This document shows, piece by piece, positions 27,344-39,687 of a stretch of DNA of 64,000 nt. The stretch spans positions 3,224,001 to 3,288,000 of the forward strand of contig JAYKKR010000002.1 of the NCBI GenBank assembly GCA_036971615.1, in the 5' to 3' direction. The stretch comes from Amyloporia xantha (Eukaryota; Basidiomycota; Agaricomycetes; Polyporales; Adustoporiaceae). Position 1 is the first letter of the stretch. Every line of letters starts with the position of its first letter. The position numbers and the translations under genes were made by a program. The notes below the pieces were generated by a model, which worked only from the letters and a program-made list of their open reading frames with translations, had not been told where the DNA came from and did no database searches.

Positions 27344-29369
27344 TCAACCACATCGACACGTCAGAACTTTCCATAGAGTGCCATGGTGAGGCTCTGCATC
27401 GGCTTGTCCCTGATAGCCACCACCGTTCGACGCTCCTACCTCGCCTCCGCGGGCACGGACGTTGCTCAGAGCGGGTGGCGCGGCCCCGACACTCGATACC
27501 ATTGGCGATGCTCGTCCGTATTGCTGCTGGGTCGCAGAATACTCATCCATCGTCTGCTCACGGACATAGGATTCGTGGCCAGCGCTTGCATAAGGATGCT
27601 GTGCACTTGGCTGTTGACTGATCCGCCGCTGCATAGTGCCAATTGGAACATCCATGTGCGCTGCAGCAGATGACATGGGTGTTATTTGCCCGGGCGTAGC
27701 CACCCCTCCAGGGCTCTGTGGTACCGCACGATGCTTGGAGCCATGTCGCACGAGTGCAGGAGAGGGCGGAACGACACCGGCACCACCAGCTTGCGACGTA
27801 CGATGCCCAAGCCGATCCTCGCGTGCTTGGCGTTCGACGTCTTTATGAGCAGCGGGACGAGGTCCCGTATTCTGAATTTGGGTGAGAATCTGGTTCTGGC
27901 CCTAAACCGGAAGAATCAATACCACGCTCCCACCGCGTGTTGAAAGACACTCACAAGAGATGCTTCCCAGCCCCTGCCCCCTTATCAATATGAAGAATAT
28001 TAGCCACACGTTCGTCGGAAATGAAACGGAGAAAAGTACCGTTGAGAAGATTCCAGTCATAAACGCCGTCGTCGACGTCATTGTTGTTCTTCATGACCTT
28101 CGCAAAGAGCTCGCGCAGGAAGTCGTAATCAGGCGTTTCCTCGAACCCAAGTTTTCGAACATAATTGAGATAGATGCCAAACTCCTCTGGAGGCAGCGTA
28201 TCAATAGGTTTAACGACTGGGTAGCAAGTAGCTTACATACCAGGGAACCCATCGCACAATTCTTTGATAGGTGTGGTCTGCTTCTTCTCTCCAATCTTCT
28301 CGTACTTCTGCTTGTTGGTCGCGGCTTTCAAGCCCTGCCATGGTAGACTTCCCCGAAGAAAATACATAAAGACGTGACCGAGCGACTCAAGGTCATCCCT
28401 CCTAGACTGCTCTGAGAACGGGCACTATCTCAGGGGAATCCAACAATCACAGATAGGCCACCGACCTCGTCCCAAGTGCGTGTTGATGCTCATGTAACGG
28501 GCGGTACCACTAAGACTCTTCCGTTCACGGTAGGGTATGTGCTGCTTTGTCTTAGGATCCCGGTACTGCTTGGCCATACCAAAGTCAACGACATGGATCA
28601 CTACCGCAAAGGACGACCTAGCCAGTGAGCGATATGGAAGCACAGAACACAACATAGCTGACCGTTAGCTGCCTTGGTTCCCGGACGGCCAATGAGGAAG
28701 TTGTCTGGCTTGATGTCACGATAGATGAGGTTCTTCTCGTGTATCGTCTGTACCCTGGCGAGCTGAGGGACAGAGATCGGTGACCCGACCGAGATAGAGG
28801 GACAGGAGAGTCACAAACCATCTGACGCGCTGCCATGCATACTGTCTTGATAGAGAATTTCCTCCCGCACATATCGAACAGATCCTCCAGACTGGGGCCC
28901 AATAAATCGATGACAAGTATGTTGTGCAGGCCCTCCTGCCCGAAATGATAGATTTGGGGTATACCCGCTGTAATCAGGAACGTTGTTACGACAGAGCCCG
29001 ACATGCACAAAACATGGTCCACTGACGGCATCCTGTTAGTATTCTGTACGACCGACACTCGTCACGCAGTTGAGGTGCCTCGGCTTTCCTTGGTTCCTAC
29101 AGGCACAGTGGTCAATCCGCAGTTCATGCAGGTAATGCACGGAGCGACGCGTACAAACTTGATAGCCACCGTCTGCGAATTCAAGAGATTGGTGCCTACG
29201 GAGCGGAAGGTGGGCAGGGTTGGGTATGCAACTGTGGGGGTAATAGAGCGGAAGAAATACCTTCGAAGATGACCCCAAATGAGCCCTCGCCGATCTTCTT
29301 GCCTACACGGTAGTGCTGGCCGACAATGTTCGCAGTCGACGACGACGACGAGTGGGCATGCGAGGACAT
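27344..29369 (-). CDS. Casein kinase I, membrane-associated (YCK) type
   Basis: Ser/Thr protein kinase. ATG 29369 ([20 protein letters not shown]) leads into [17 protein letters not shown] (glycine loop). Conserved CK1 pieces follow in split exons: [16 protein letters not shown] with the VAIK lysine, [40 protein letters not shown] (catalytic Asp), [21 protein letters not shown] (DFG), [44 protein letters not shown] and [14 protein letters not shown] Gln/Pro/Ser-rich tail, also found in yeast Yck1/2, ends [10 protein letters not shown] at TGA 27346-27344. Yeast Yck proteins end in two adjacent palmitoylated cysteines; here they are separated (CRC) and followed by Gly, yet lipidation remains likely. 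No key residue is missing. Confidence 0.92.
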
Positions 29370-29845
29370 TATGGAGCTCTAAGCGGTCTTGAAGGGAAGT
29401 CGAATGGAGAGAGGCGGAAGGCCAGAGGCCCGGTGAAGAGATCTGCTGTAACCCCTTCCTATTATCGCTCTCGGCTGAACCCGAACTCCTCGCTTCCGTC
29501 ACTCTGCCTCACGCTCTGGGTCATATTCACTTTCCCTGAAATATAGCACATAGAATTCGTACAACAATTATGAGGTATAGACACACGTCCCAACTCGTAC
29601 AGACTCGGTTATGATAATGCGGAAGGGGTGGGCGTAAGCGACGTTACAAATGATACGAGATGTCCTATGAGAAGCGGGGGGAGGGGGTAACGCAACGGTA
29701 TTACGACTGGTAGATGCAGAGCACGTCCACATCAGATCAGGACAAGAGAGCACAATCGAGAATGTGCACTAGAATATGCACTTCTCGCGCGATAGCCAAG
29801 ACAACTTTTCGACAAGGGTATCTCCTGTGCCTCACCAATGGCACC

Positions 29846-31468
29846 TCATCTGAACTCAAAACAAGACGTCGTACGCTCGGGCACGTGAACCAGTGACAAT
29901 TGCTGGTATCTGAAACGTGCCTACAATCAGGATCTCCGACAAGCCAAGAGGAAAGTTTGGTACGCACGGCTCCGAATTTTGATGGAAGTAGAACCCACTC
30001 ATTGTCGCTACAGGCGTCGACTGGAGCCCACGGGACTGTGATCGACCTATTCGCTTAGCGCCAACATTGGTCGACGTCCGGCGCGCCCGAGGACCGGCTT
30101 CAGGCTTTACGTTCGCCTGCTGCAAGGAGTGCTCGGTGGGCGTCTCAGGTGTCGCGAGCGGGGGTGACCCCTGAGCGCTGGGGCTTCCAGACTGGTGAGG
30201 ATTGAAGTCCACACAGACATAGTAGAACCCTATAGTCCCATGCGACATGATCAGTCTACGATCAGAAGAACCGCAGACCGCGGCGACACCAGAACCGGCG
30301 ATCTTACATACCTGCAAAACTAGCACCGTTTATGTCCTGCACACGGTGATCAGGAACCAAGAACTTCTCCTTCCACCTCATGAACACCGCACTGCGATTT
30401 GCGTCCTTCATGGTCAAATGAGGCTTCTTCAATTCAGGTTTGACGTGCCGGAAGGCGGGGAAGCGGGCCCAATGTACCATGTCCTCCTGCTCGGTCGCTC
30501 CCCAATTTCGTGTCAGAAACCCGTATCGACTTCCGATGATCTCGGCATCAAAATACGTCGTAAGCTCGGGCCAGTCGTCTGTTAGCCCGCGAATTCGGAG
30601 ATATCCACACAGATGCGAGGACGAGAAATCGATGTTCTGTGCCAGTGAGTTCAGTACCACTCTACAAGGGCGACGAGCGCAGTGAGAAAGTGACGGCACT
30701 AACCACGATCGTGACATTGACATCATAGCTGTTCCTTCCACTTTTCTGTGTGCCTTGGAAGGTCGCACCAGGATAGAGGCAGTGATGTCCTTGTGAACGT
30801 ATTCGTAGACGAGTAATGTCCACCAATGGGTCAGCTGACACAGCCTGCGTCAGTTTTGACCGTGGCTTGCTACCGGACGCAGAAGCAACCAGACTAGTAG
30901 AAGGCTGAGCCGCGTGGGGAGACCGACTCGTTGGCTGGGGGGTAATAGATTTGGTATCGATCCGGATCATGGGTGGACGCAGGGTTGGCGCCTGTGTGCT
31001 CTCCGGGTGAGGAGACGGTGGTGGGCATGACGAAGTAGAATCAGACGAGGCAGACGACAATGAATTGGACGCTGGTCGATCCATTTCCATATCCTCATCG
31101 AGACCAGAGGCATCAGGGGGAAGTACGGTATGTGTAGTATGACTAGCTGATGGCTGCCGCAAGGCGGTCGCCTCGTTGCGTCCTCCCTGCAGAGAAGCCG
31201 CGCGACGCAGAAGCTGGCGCTCTACCTCTGCAAGGTAGTCGCTCCTCATCGCGGGTGGCTCGGAGCGCGGAGGAAGCAGACGAGCACGGCATGGACCACA
31301 GACAATGCTGGTGTCGCTTGCTTCGAGGTTGTCATGAAGTATAAAGGTGGTATTGACGGAGTCGGAGGAAAGCGGACAGTGACACGCAGAGCAGACCTTT
31401 ATCTGGTTCTGGTTCTGTTCTGGTGGGAGCTGGTCGTGTATCGCGGGAACGGGGTGCTCTGACGGCAT
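29846..31468 (-). CDS. GID4: GID/CTLH E3 ligase substrate receptor GID4 (VID24)
   Basis: Recognises N-terminal Pro degrons for the GID ubiquitin ligase, which in yeast degrades gluconeogenic enzymes. Conserved beta-barrel pieces: LYPGATFQGTQKSGRNSYDVNV (exon near 30720-30790), FSSSHLCGYLRIRGLTDDWPEL, TTYFDAEIIGSRYGFLTRNW, FMRWKEKFLVPDHRVQDING, ASFAGFYYVCVDF, SGFYFHQNSEP and, after the last intron, YQQLSLVHVPERTTSCFEFR at TGA 29848-29846. The start at ATG 31468 (MPSEHPVPAIHDQLPP) gives an N-terminal extension of about 220 residues, mostly Ser/Pro-rich, carrying two CxxC pairs (VCSACHCPL and IVCGPCRARLL) 30-35 residues apart that look like a small zinc-binding unit absent from the GID4 core. 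A longer open frame upstream of 31468 is low-complexity and not used. A Ser/Pro insert follows FYYVCVDF before the last strand. Confidence 0.9.
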
Positions 31469-32446
31469 TGTGTGGAATAGGGACGACGGTCGTATAAAAT
31501 ATGGAGGAAAGCAGGAGGACGGGAAGCTGCAGCGTGTGGAGGGTGGGTGTGTGGGAGCTCGTGCGGTGGAGGAAGCGACTCGGGCTTCGTTGGCGAAGCT
31601 TGTACTTACTCTCTCACGTGCGGCAATCACTGGGCTCGAATAGACAAGTCTCAACCAGACTGCCCTGGCCGCCCTCTCTTCTCTTCCTTCCTCCTCTCTG
31701 CCACAAAGCGCCATAATCTATCACAAAATTGTCTTGCTACCAGACCTGTCGACATCGGCCTAGCTCTGCGTCCGGAACACCGCCTCTGTCCCGCCACCCC
31801 CCAGCGCCTCCCATGCACAAGGTTTACTAGTACTGTATATACCACTCCACCCAACCTTCTCCGGCGACTGCCTCCAGAGAGAGGCTGCGCAATGTTCAGC
31901 TGACCTCGAGGATATGGTCCATGTGCTTGAACGCTCTCCTTCTCCTATTCTTGCTCGAAACCAGGACGATCGCGGTATCAATAAGGCTGTCTGTATCACG
32001 TCTCCCAATTGTCAGTCTCAAGTTGACGTCGTCTGGCCTAGCGCATACAGTCGCTCAACTAAGACGCCCGACATACCTCGGTTCCCCACAAAACTTACCC
32101 GCCGTATCACCGGATCTACTATGGATGAGTTGCTTACTGCGATGGTATGCTGTGTTCCGACGGATGTCAACTCCCCGGTTCCTGCGCGCATAAAATGACC
32201 ATTTTGGCAGTGTGTATTACTATTAAACAATTCCCCTATTTTGGCTATCCTTCCGATAAGGGCGCAGTCATTTCCGGATCTGAAAATTTCTGGATATCAA
32301 GACCTGTCATTGGCCGCTGAATGCCGCCAGTTCGTAGCATATGATGAATATATTTGACCAGTGTCTTGTCAATATCAAGCATATCAAATTACAGATCTAA
32401 GGCTATGCTCCAGCGTTGCCAGTTCGGATATCCGACAAGGATCAAC

Positions 32447-33625
32447 ATGCATACACTGTGTGCACCACAGCGGCCGAAATTCAACCGTAGTTGGATCGAA
32501 AAGTGTCTTTCGATCGCTAAAAGGTTGTATTTGGTCGAAATCGAAAAATATACACATTTTCGACCCTTCCACTTCGGTCGTTTTGTAAGTCGTTTTCCGT
32601 CCGTTGTCGTGCATGCCGCACAATGTATGAGACACGGGATCATCCGAGCAGCACTTGTGATGAGTCATCCAACGCTAGCATCGCCACGTACGTCTCTCTC
32701 TCCAACTCTCCCCTGGTGGTTCTCAGCGCGCAGCGTATGCACTATGCGCAGTCATACGCTGTGCATTGACACCCACACTGGAGAGACACCATACTGTCAC
32801 TAATTGTCAAGGGCAACATAGGGCCATGCACTTGCCCTGTTTCCATTCTTCGAGTCCTCTCATACTGACAGGCTGTCCTACCTCACATTACTCACAGTAC
32901 GCCATCTACACTACCAGACAGTCTACCGGTGCCATGCCCGCACGCGCACAACCGAACACAGCCGTTATGGAGTGCAGGACAGTATCTGAGAGGTGGGTCT
33001 ACAATTGGTGCGTGGACGTCTACATCATCCAACTCGGATCGCAACTGATCAACCTCCCAGTCATGCCTCATCTGGACTCGTAGCACACGGCATGAGCAAT
33101 GATGTTTATTAGAGCAGTAGGTCGGCTGCAATGGGCATGCTGAGAGTGTCAACCCATCAGTCAAAATTGTGAAGTTTCACATGTCTCATTTGTCCTATAC
33201 ACCACGTCTTACTCCTGCAGGCGCAGACCGTAAATCTTTCTGCTCTATGTGCTATTGTAGATGGGGTCTAATGTAGCTTCACAATTGCATATTTGAATCC
33301 AATTTGTGTATTGTAAAGAGTCGTAATATCAATCTAATTTAGTTTGTTTATATACTGCAATGCCAACCATTGCTTGTTCGAATATTGGATCGTTTACGGT
33401 GTGAGTATTATGATCGATAAACGGACTAAATTCGACTGGGCACAGTAATTTCATGAAAGGTCGAAAACGGAAACATACCGGCTTAACTTTTCGGCCGTTA
33501 GTGTGGAACGTAAAACGGACTATTTTCACCATTTCAGGCCTTTTAACGGCTTCAAAGAAACCGTCAAACGACTCAAACAGAGGTCTAATTTAGACCGCTG
33601 TGAGGCGCACAGTGCATACACAGTG
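32447..33625. mobile_element. Candidate non-autonomous DNA transposon remnant with imperfect terminal inverted repeats
   Basis: The left end (32447 onward, ATGCATACACTGTG, then CACAGCGGCCGAAATT) resembles the reverse complement of the right end (GTATGCACTGTGCGCCTCACAGCGGTCTAAATT, read from about 33625 leftward). Similarity continues inward over roughly 100 nt with words such as TCTTT...TAAAAGG and GAAAATA. No transposase frame lies between. Further inverted pairs sit inside: CAGCGTATG/CATACGCTG at 32731-32761 and AATTGTGAAG/CTTCACAATT at 33165-33174/33277-33286. No clean target-site duplication was found. The similarity was judged by eye. Confidence 0.4.
32731..32761. repeat. Short perfect inverted repeat (9-bp arms, 13-nt loop)
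   Basis: CAGCGTATG and CATACGCTG flank a 13-nt spacer. It lies inside the candidate transposon remnant and reuses the same TATGCACTGTG-like vocabulary as its ends, so it may be an internal or nested repeat end. Confidence 0.6.
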
Positions 33626-33845
33626 CACACGCTAGTCGTCGACCAATCTGCACCCTGGTGCACCGCTGAAGGGGTCTAAGAAGACCACACATTATTTAAA
33701 TAAAATGCGTGTATATGGTATTGATGTAGAGATCGTCTAAATGTATGTATACGCTACATCCAAATCGTCATCCATGTCGTCGCCGTTCCTTATGAATCGT
33801 TGACACCTCCGCCCGACGTGAAAAAAGCTAGCTGTAAGATACCCG

Positions 33846-36668
33846 TTACTGTTCATCAATCGTGCCCGATCGCGATTGGATTTTCTCAGTGTCGTCCGTC
33901 GCCTCGATCGTCCGTGCATCCTCCTTCGATATCGAGGAACGCGGCTTCTCTCCGGCGGAGATTTCTTCGTCATCTCCCGCGGACGGATTGAGGGGCAGAT
34001 CTGATGGATTCTCAATGGCAGCTTCCTCGGCCTGGCCTGCCTCGATGTCTGCCTTGGTCTGCGCACCGCTTCTGATTACATTTCGCTTGAGAGTGTATGC
34101 TTTCAGGAAGAGGACTGAATCGACGTCGTCAGAAATTTCATGGCCTCGGTCACCACTATTGTCCGATCACGCACCTAAGATGAAACCACAACCGATGATT
34201 GGAGTGTTGACAAGCCAAATCGTACTGATCGCCTGGCAATATGCTTTCATAAGAGCGATCCGTTGCGTCGCATTCTGACCAGGCAAATCAGCGACGATGA
34301 ACGCAGCAGGCATATGAATGATACTGACAGCTATATTCTTGATCTGAGGCACGATCTGATTTAAATTCGAGGCAGAGGTGTTGATTGACAAGTTCGGGAT
34401 GCTCTTGACTTTCCTTTGGAGGACCTGTCATATCATGAGTGAGGAAAGAAATAGCAATGTCGCTGACTGTTGAACCTACACCGGATAGGATAGCATCGCC
34501 AATGGTGATGCCCAGAGAGCCGCCCAGTGTTCTGCATGATGATCACAGTGAGATGCATGGAAAGGGATCAGGCCGACTGACGTGCTCACCGGAGGAAACC
34601 GAAGGTTGCAGTACTGGTTGCCATATCTTTCAAAGGCATGGCCGCCTGAAGACCGATCAATGGCGTCTGTCGATGTCATTAGCGCCTCTCGTCGCCTCCG
34701 CCGATTATAGCCAAGAACACTCACCTGGAAGAGGCAGCCAAGACCTAATGCACCGATCAAAGGGTAGACTTCCTTCTGAGCCCTATATTATAGATGTCAA
34801 AACCATGAGCGCACCGATAACGGGCCGTTGAACCTACGTTGTTGAGGTATCCTTCAGCATGATCATGAGACCAAAGCCGAGGGTAAACACTGCCCAGCCG
34901 CCCCACATCACGGGTCTCCAGCGCCCGGTGCGTGCAACGACTTGACCGGAGGTAACAGAAACTAACGCAGAACCTAGTGAGAATGGAAGCATTCTGCGTT
35001 TGCGTCATGATCAGTGACCTGAACGTAGCACCACAAGGAGCAGCGAACCTAACACCAGACGACGTGGCGGAAGCCCCGAGTACTTGGTAATATACGGGCA
35101 GGTAGAATGTACCGCTGAAAAAGGCGATGGCGTGCAGGAATACAGAGATGAGAATGAAGCCAGTCGTCCGCACCTATAAAAGATGGGAGTATGAGCTGAC
35201 AAACGGCATTATTAAAAACTGCGTTGCCTTACTTTGAAGAGACGTGGAGGGACAATCGGCGATCGTGGCGTAAATATCTCGTTAACTGCAGCAAGTAGCA
35301 GAAGAACTACGCCAATCACAAGTGGCGCTATCGTGGCAGCGGTGTCCCCTATTATCAAGGATCAGCGAATATAGCTTTCGACAGAGCCGACTACAGATAT
35401 GCTCACAGGAGGTTTCACTGTAGTTGAATCCAATAAGAAGGCACACAACACCCCCGATGATGAGCAGAAGACCAGAGAAATCAAATTCTCGGACATGCTC
35501 GCGGAACGGCTTGCCCTGGTGCGGATTGAGGTTGAGGAACATGTACAAAATAACGAATGCAAGTCCACCGGTCGGCCTGCCGGATATTGGAGTTAGGAAT
35601 AGGGAAGGCATTGAACTCAAGAACCTACAGATTGATGAAGAAGCACCTGCACAAGAAGGAAAAATTAACAGACTGGGCCGCAGCTATGGAATGGGCATGA
35701 GGCATACCATCTCCAACTAACGTGTTCGGCGAAAACCTGTCCCGAATCAGGGTAAGCTAACTTCTAGCATGAATCAAAATCAAGCTCACTCCTCCGAGTA
35801 AAGGTCCAATCACGCTGAAATCAAATCACCGTTAAATCGATGTTGCCTTGATTTACTAGACGGTCTCTCACCTAGCCACCCCCCATGTCGCACCAATGAG
35901 GCCAGCATATTTCCCGCGACTGAAGAATTATAAGCGTCTACGAACGAAAAGGCACATATAATATCACATACTCTTGAAGGGATACAATATCTGAAATGGT
36001 GATTTGGACAAGCTGCATAATGCCGCCGCCCCCGATGCCCTGAACAGCACGACAAACCACGAGCCATGTCATATTCTGTGCGGCACCACATAATGCAGAG
36101 CCAATCTGAATGCAATGGAATTGTCAGAACAAAATTCAAGCCGCTAACACATTTAACCTACCAAGAAGATTAATATTGAACTAAACAAGACCGGCTTTCG
36201 GCCTAGGAAAGAAGTCAGATAAATTTCAGGCCGACAGCAGTACGTACACACCGAAGATATCTGATAGCTTCCCATAGACGGTAGAGAGAGCGGCTGCGGC
36301 GAGTAGGTAGGCACTAGGGGTTGGGGTAGAACCTTGAGTAACAGGAAATCTGAAGCGGTCAGGTTACCGGACTCACCTTCCAACCCAGCCATAATCCTTT
36401 CCACCTCCAATTTTCTCGACTATCGTCGGTAGTGCGGTGGAGACAATGGTCTTCGAAAATTGATAAATCACTGTCGATTGTCTGTAAAGCCACGGCTCAC
36501 CTGATCCAGAGCTGACAGGAAAACCGACGCCATGAGACCAAAGAACACGATACCGAGCCTGTTCTCTGGTAAGACCTGCTCCTCAGTTCTCCATGACTTG
36601 ACTTGTGTGCCCTGTTTCTCCTGCTTTTCGGGGACGGACACAGGGGGCTGAGGCTCTTTCTCGTCCAT
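33846..36668 (-). CDS. MFS drug:H+ antiporter, DHA2 family (14 membrane segments)
   Basis: Plasma-membrane or vacuolar exporter. The N terminus is polar (MDEKEPQPPVSVPEKQEKQG), then ENRLGIVFFGLMASVFLSALDQ begins membrane segment 1. Many short exons carry family motifs: AYLLAAAALSTVYGKLSDIF with GRKPVLFSSILIFL (motif A region), LVVCRAVQGIGGGGIMQLV, VIGPLLGG and WRWCFFINLPTGGLAFVIL (motif C region), then LLIIGGVVCLLIGFNYSET, VRTTGFILISVFLHAIAFF, GTFYLPVYYQVLGASATSSG, LGFGLMIMLKDTSTTAQ, TFGFLRTLGGSLGITIGDAI and a last span WLVNTPIIGCGFILVLFLKAYT. The cytosolic tail is Glu/Ser-rich and ends SRSGTIDEQ at TAA 33848-33846. GRKP, the motif C glycines and the 14-span length all argue for DHA2. Neighbours are housekeeping genes, so there is no sign of a metabolite cluster. 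Confidence 0.9.
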
Positions 36669-38064
36669 TTGAGAGGCTTTCGTCCTTGCAAGTAGAGTGT
36701 CGGACTGAGGAAGAAGTTCTGGACAAGCCTAGGAACACGCTCTGCAGAGACCGGGAGCAGCGTGCGGTGTGGGACTACACCAGGCAATCGAATAGACATC
36801 AAATATATTTCGGAGACTGACTGTAAGGTCCCACCAATGGGCAGACCTCTGTCTGCCGAGATGCCGATCAGGAATTATGAATCATGCCGAGGCGCTTGCG
36901 ATCAAGCTCGGCATCTAACAGTTTGCGGATGACCTCGAGCTTGCATGACCTCTGCCTCCAGCCGGTTACTGACAATGTATTTACCTCCATAGTTTTCACA
37001 AAACGCATGGCTTTTGCACCCCCAATTCCTCCAAAGGCAGAGTATGTTGCGTATCCGCAATACTATCGATCCAAAACATTCAATAAGCTCACTCAGAATG
37101 TCCGTATGACTTCTATAAGATGCCGGCGCCGACTGGAACGCATGTCTTCCCGCGCAGCATACGCCATATGGTGTCAGTAATGTTACAGCCTAAGTTGGCT
37201 GCGCGTTTGCAGTCTTGACGGAGTTTCTGCGGGGGCTGCTTAGAGTAAGTGCTAAGTACGTGCGTAGTTATTACGAATCCATGCGAATGTGGGTCTCAGA
37301 AGATGCTTCCTCCGGCTTTATCGAATAGCTTAAATAACATATATACATCATAAGCCATGGTACACCGTCATTGTGCTTTCCTTGACGACCCGCATTTACT
37401 CGCATCACTTGCAGGTCGAGCCTGACGTTGTCGTCCGGCATTGTACAGACGTAGCTTCGAACTGTGTGCGTGCGTCTGCATGGCGCCAACGATGGGCCTT
37501 AGTACTCTCATGTCGGTTATTCTCAAGAGAATACCCTGAGGTGTATGCGTGTTTTTACACGCCGCACCCGGATTGCTCTCTTATTTCAAACGTGCTACCC
37601 TCTTACAGCCGATATGTAAACGTCGAAGTCAGGTTTGTACGTAGATGTAGGAGTCGTCATTTCCAAGCGATTTATACTGGATGTCATTGCAGTCCAAAAT
37701 GAATCGGATTGGTTGCTGAGATGGCGATATTTTGTGTTCAAGAGAAAAATCGGCGGCTCTACGATTGGACAGATGACAAACATGATGTGCCCATTGAGCA
37801 GCCAGTGTATAAAAGTCGAACGTCTGGTTTGTACATAGATGTGAAGCTGGGAAGTCGACACGGACATTTCGCCAGGCCAGAGCGGTCATTTCGTCAACCA
37901 GCCAGATTGGAAGCGATGATCGAGTCGATGCCTCGGCTTACATAAGTGCCCTTATCTAATTTCATCCTCTCCAGTTCTGCGCGCGTTTTCACTCAGGACC
38001 ACCACTCGTCTCTTTCTTCCACTCGTCTTCATCTCCTGCCCATCTGTCTCATAAAATATACATA
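36669..38064. other. Intergenic stretch between the MFS and Ran genes
   Basis: Divergent promoters of the two flanking genes. Short frames here look random. A pair of imperfect direct repeats lies at about 37619-37645 and 37816-37843. The last 100 bp before Ran (CTCGTCTCTTTCTTCCACTC type) is a pyrimidine-rich leader typical of highly expressed fungal genes. Confidence 0.5.
37619..37843. repeat. Pair of imperfect direct repeats about 197 bp apart
   Basis: GTCGAAGTCAGGTTTGTACG followed by TAGATGT near 37619 recurs as GTCGAACGTCTGGTTTGTAC followed by ATAGATGT near 37816. The copies differ by a few substitutions and a one-base indel. They may be the remains of an old duplication or insertion. 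Confidence 0.5.
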
Positions 38065-39175
38065 ATGGCAGATCCTTCCACAATCCCGACCTTCAAGCTT
38101 GTCCTCGGTGCGGTTCTTTTATTCCGGAGAGTCATTGTATTGGTCTAACCGTTGTCTTCACCTCTTTTTACCTCATCGATGTTCGTCTTTCGTGTCTCTG
38201 ACGCGTCGTATCCGGCGGATATCATGTTTCCTGCGCACCCTTACCTGCGATATCACTTGATTATGAGCAGTGGGTGACGGAGGTACTGGAAAGACCACAT
38301 TCGTCAAGGTGCGCTCCCATATTTACCGCTTTTTATCGGATCCCCACTGATTCAATCTGGGTCCACAGCGCCACTTGACTGGTGAATTCGAGAAGAAGTA
38401 CATTGGTATGCATATATAATACTGTTTCTTGGAATCGCATCCTTTGTACTGGTGGGCTCACGCGCCACCATCTTAGCCACCCTCGGTGTTGAGGTACACC
38501 CTCTATCGTTCTCGACCAACTTCGGTACGATCTGCTTCAATGTGTGGGATACGGCTGGCCAGGAGAAATTTGGTGGGCTGCGAGATGGATACTACATCCA
38601 GGGCCAATGCGGTATCATCATGTTCGACGTCACGTCCCGAATCACGTACAAGAACGTTCCTAACTGGCACCGTGACCTCGAGCGTGTTTGCGAGAACATT
38701 CCGATCGTGCTTTGCGGAAACAAAGTTGATGTGAAGGTGTGTGCAGGGTGTCTGGTATGATGCGCAATGCGTAACGATCGATATCGCGCCTACAGGAGCG
38801 AAAAGTGAAGACTGGCCAGGTCACCTTCCACCGGAAGAAGAACATCCAGTACTTCGAAATTTCGGCGAAGTCGAACTACAACTTCGAGAAGCCTTTCTTG
38901 TGGCTCGCGAGGAAGTTGGTTGGGTGAGTAACGTTGCCTTCTGCTGCTGCGCTCTTCTAATTGTTCGAACAGGAACCCCACGCTTGAATTCGTCGCTGCA
39001 CCGGCTCTTCTCCCCGCTGAGGTGCAAGTCGACGAGGCCTTGATGAAGCAGTACCAGGCGGAGTTGGCACAGGTGCGTGACGCAAGTTCAAGCTCCTGAT
39101 GCTTCATCTGACATGTTCGACTTTGCCTAATAGGCCGAGGCTGTTCCGCTGCCCGAAGAAGACGACGACTTGTAA
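38065..39175 (+). CDS. GSP1: Ran GTPase (Gsp1)
   Basis: Small GTPase driving nucleocytoplasmic transport and spindle assembly. Exon 1 is 38065-38107 ([15 protein letters not shown]), exon 2 38271-38308 (P-loop [12 protein letters not shown]); later exons give [51 protein letters not shown] (switch II), [52 protein letters not shown] (SAK motif) and the acidic C-terminal end [13 protein letters not shown] with TAA 39173-39175. Full length (about 216 residues) with every GTP-binding motif intact. The first intron (38108-38270) is longer than the others, as often seen in strongly expressed genes. Confidence 0.97.
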
Positions 39176-39687
39176 ATTCATCATACGCGCACTATCTTCC
39201 TGCTGTCATCGTTATTGCCCCTCATACATACTGTCCCAATACTGTTTCAAATATACGTTTCGTGCAGCCTGCTATATCCCCATCCTCACCTTCCATCATG
39301 AATTTTTATGAAATACATGTTCGTTCCCGCGAAGATCGTTATGTCACTAACGTACAGAAGCTGTCAATTCATTGAAGTATTATGCGGGAGTATTCTTGGT
39401 CTGAGAGGGCCATATCGCTTGTTCGGCATTGAGATAGACAGATATGCGCGATGTGCAAAGATTTTCGAACGAATGTAAATAGGAAGACAGCAGTCATAAC
39501 ACGTATGGGTTTGTACAGAAATTTTTCGAACCGGATAGCTAGCGGATAAAGGAAGATACAAGAAATAAGACGAACTGTTCTACAAACTAGTGATATGATA
39601 ATCCCGATATCACTACAAAAAACGCCGCATACATGTATGAGATTCAGGGCGAAGTACAATTCAAAACGAGATCTGGTCATGGCCGAG

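Larger units (their letters stand above)
31469..33845. other. AT-rich intergenic stretch between GID4 and the MFS gene
   Basis: No protein-coding gene is recognisable. The first ~450 bp is pyrimidine-rich and fits the GID4 promoter and 5' UTR. From 32200 the sequence becomes AT-richer with recurring short words (TTCGGTCGTTTT, AAACGGACTA) and several inverted repeats, described separately as a candidate transposon remnant. Short ORFs here lie in overlapping frames on both strands and look random. Confidence 0.5.

Noticed and set aside
31469..31714. Extension of GID4 to an upstream start
   Set aside because: The added residues are low-complexity and Arg/Ser-rich, and the region reads as a GID4 leader; ATG 31468 is the better start.
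33846..36668. MFS transporter as part of a secondary-metabolite cluster
   Set aside because: Flanking genes are GID4, Ran and other housekeeping genes; no synthase, P450 or Zn2Cys6 regulator is nearby.
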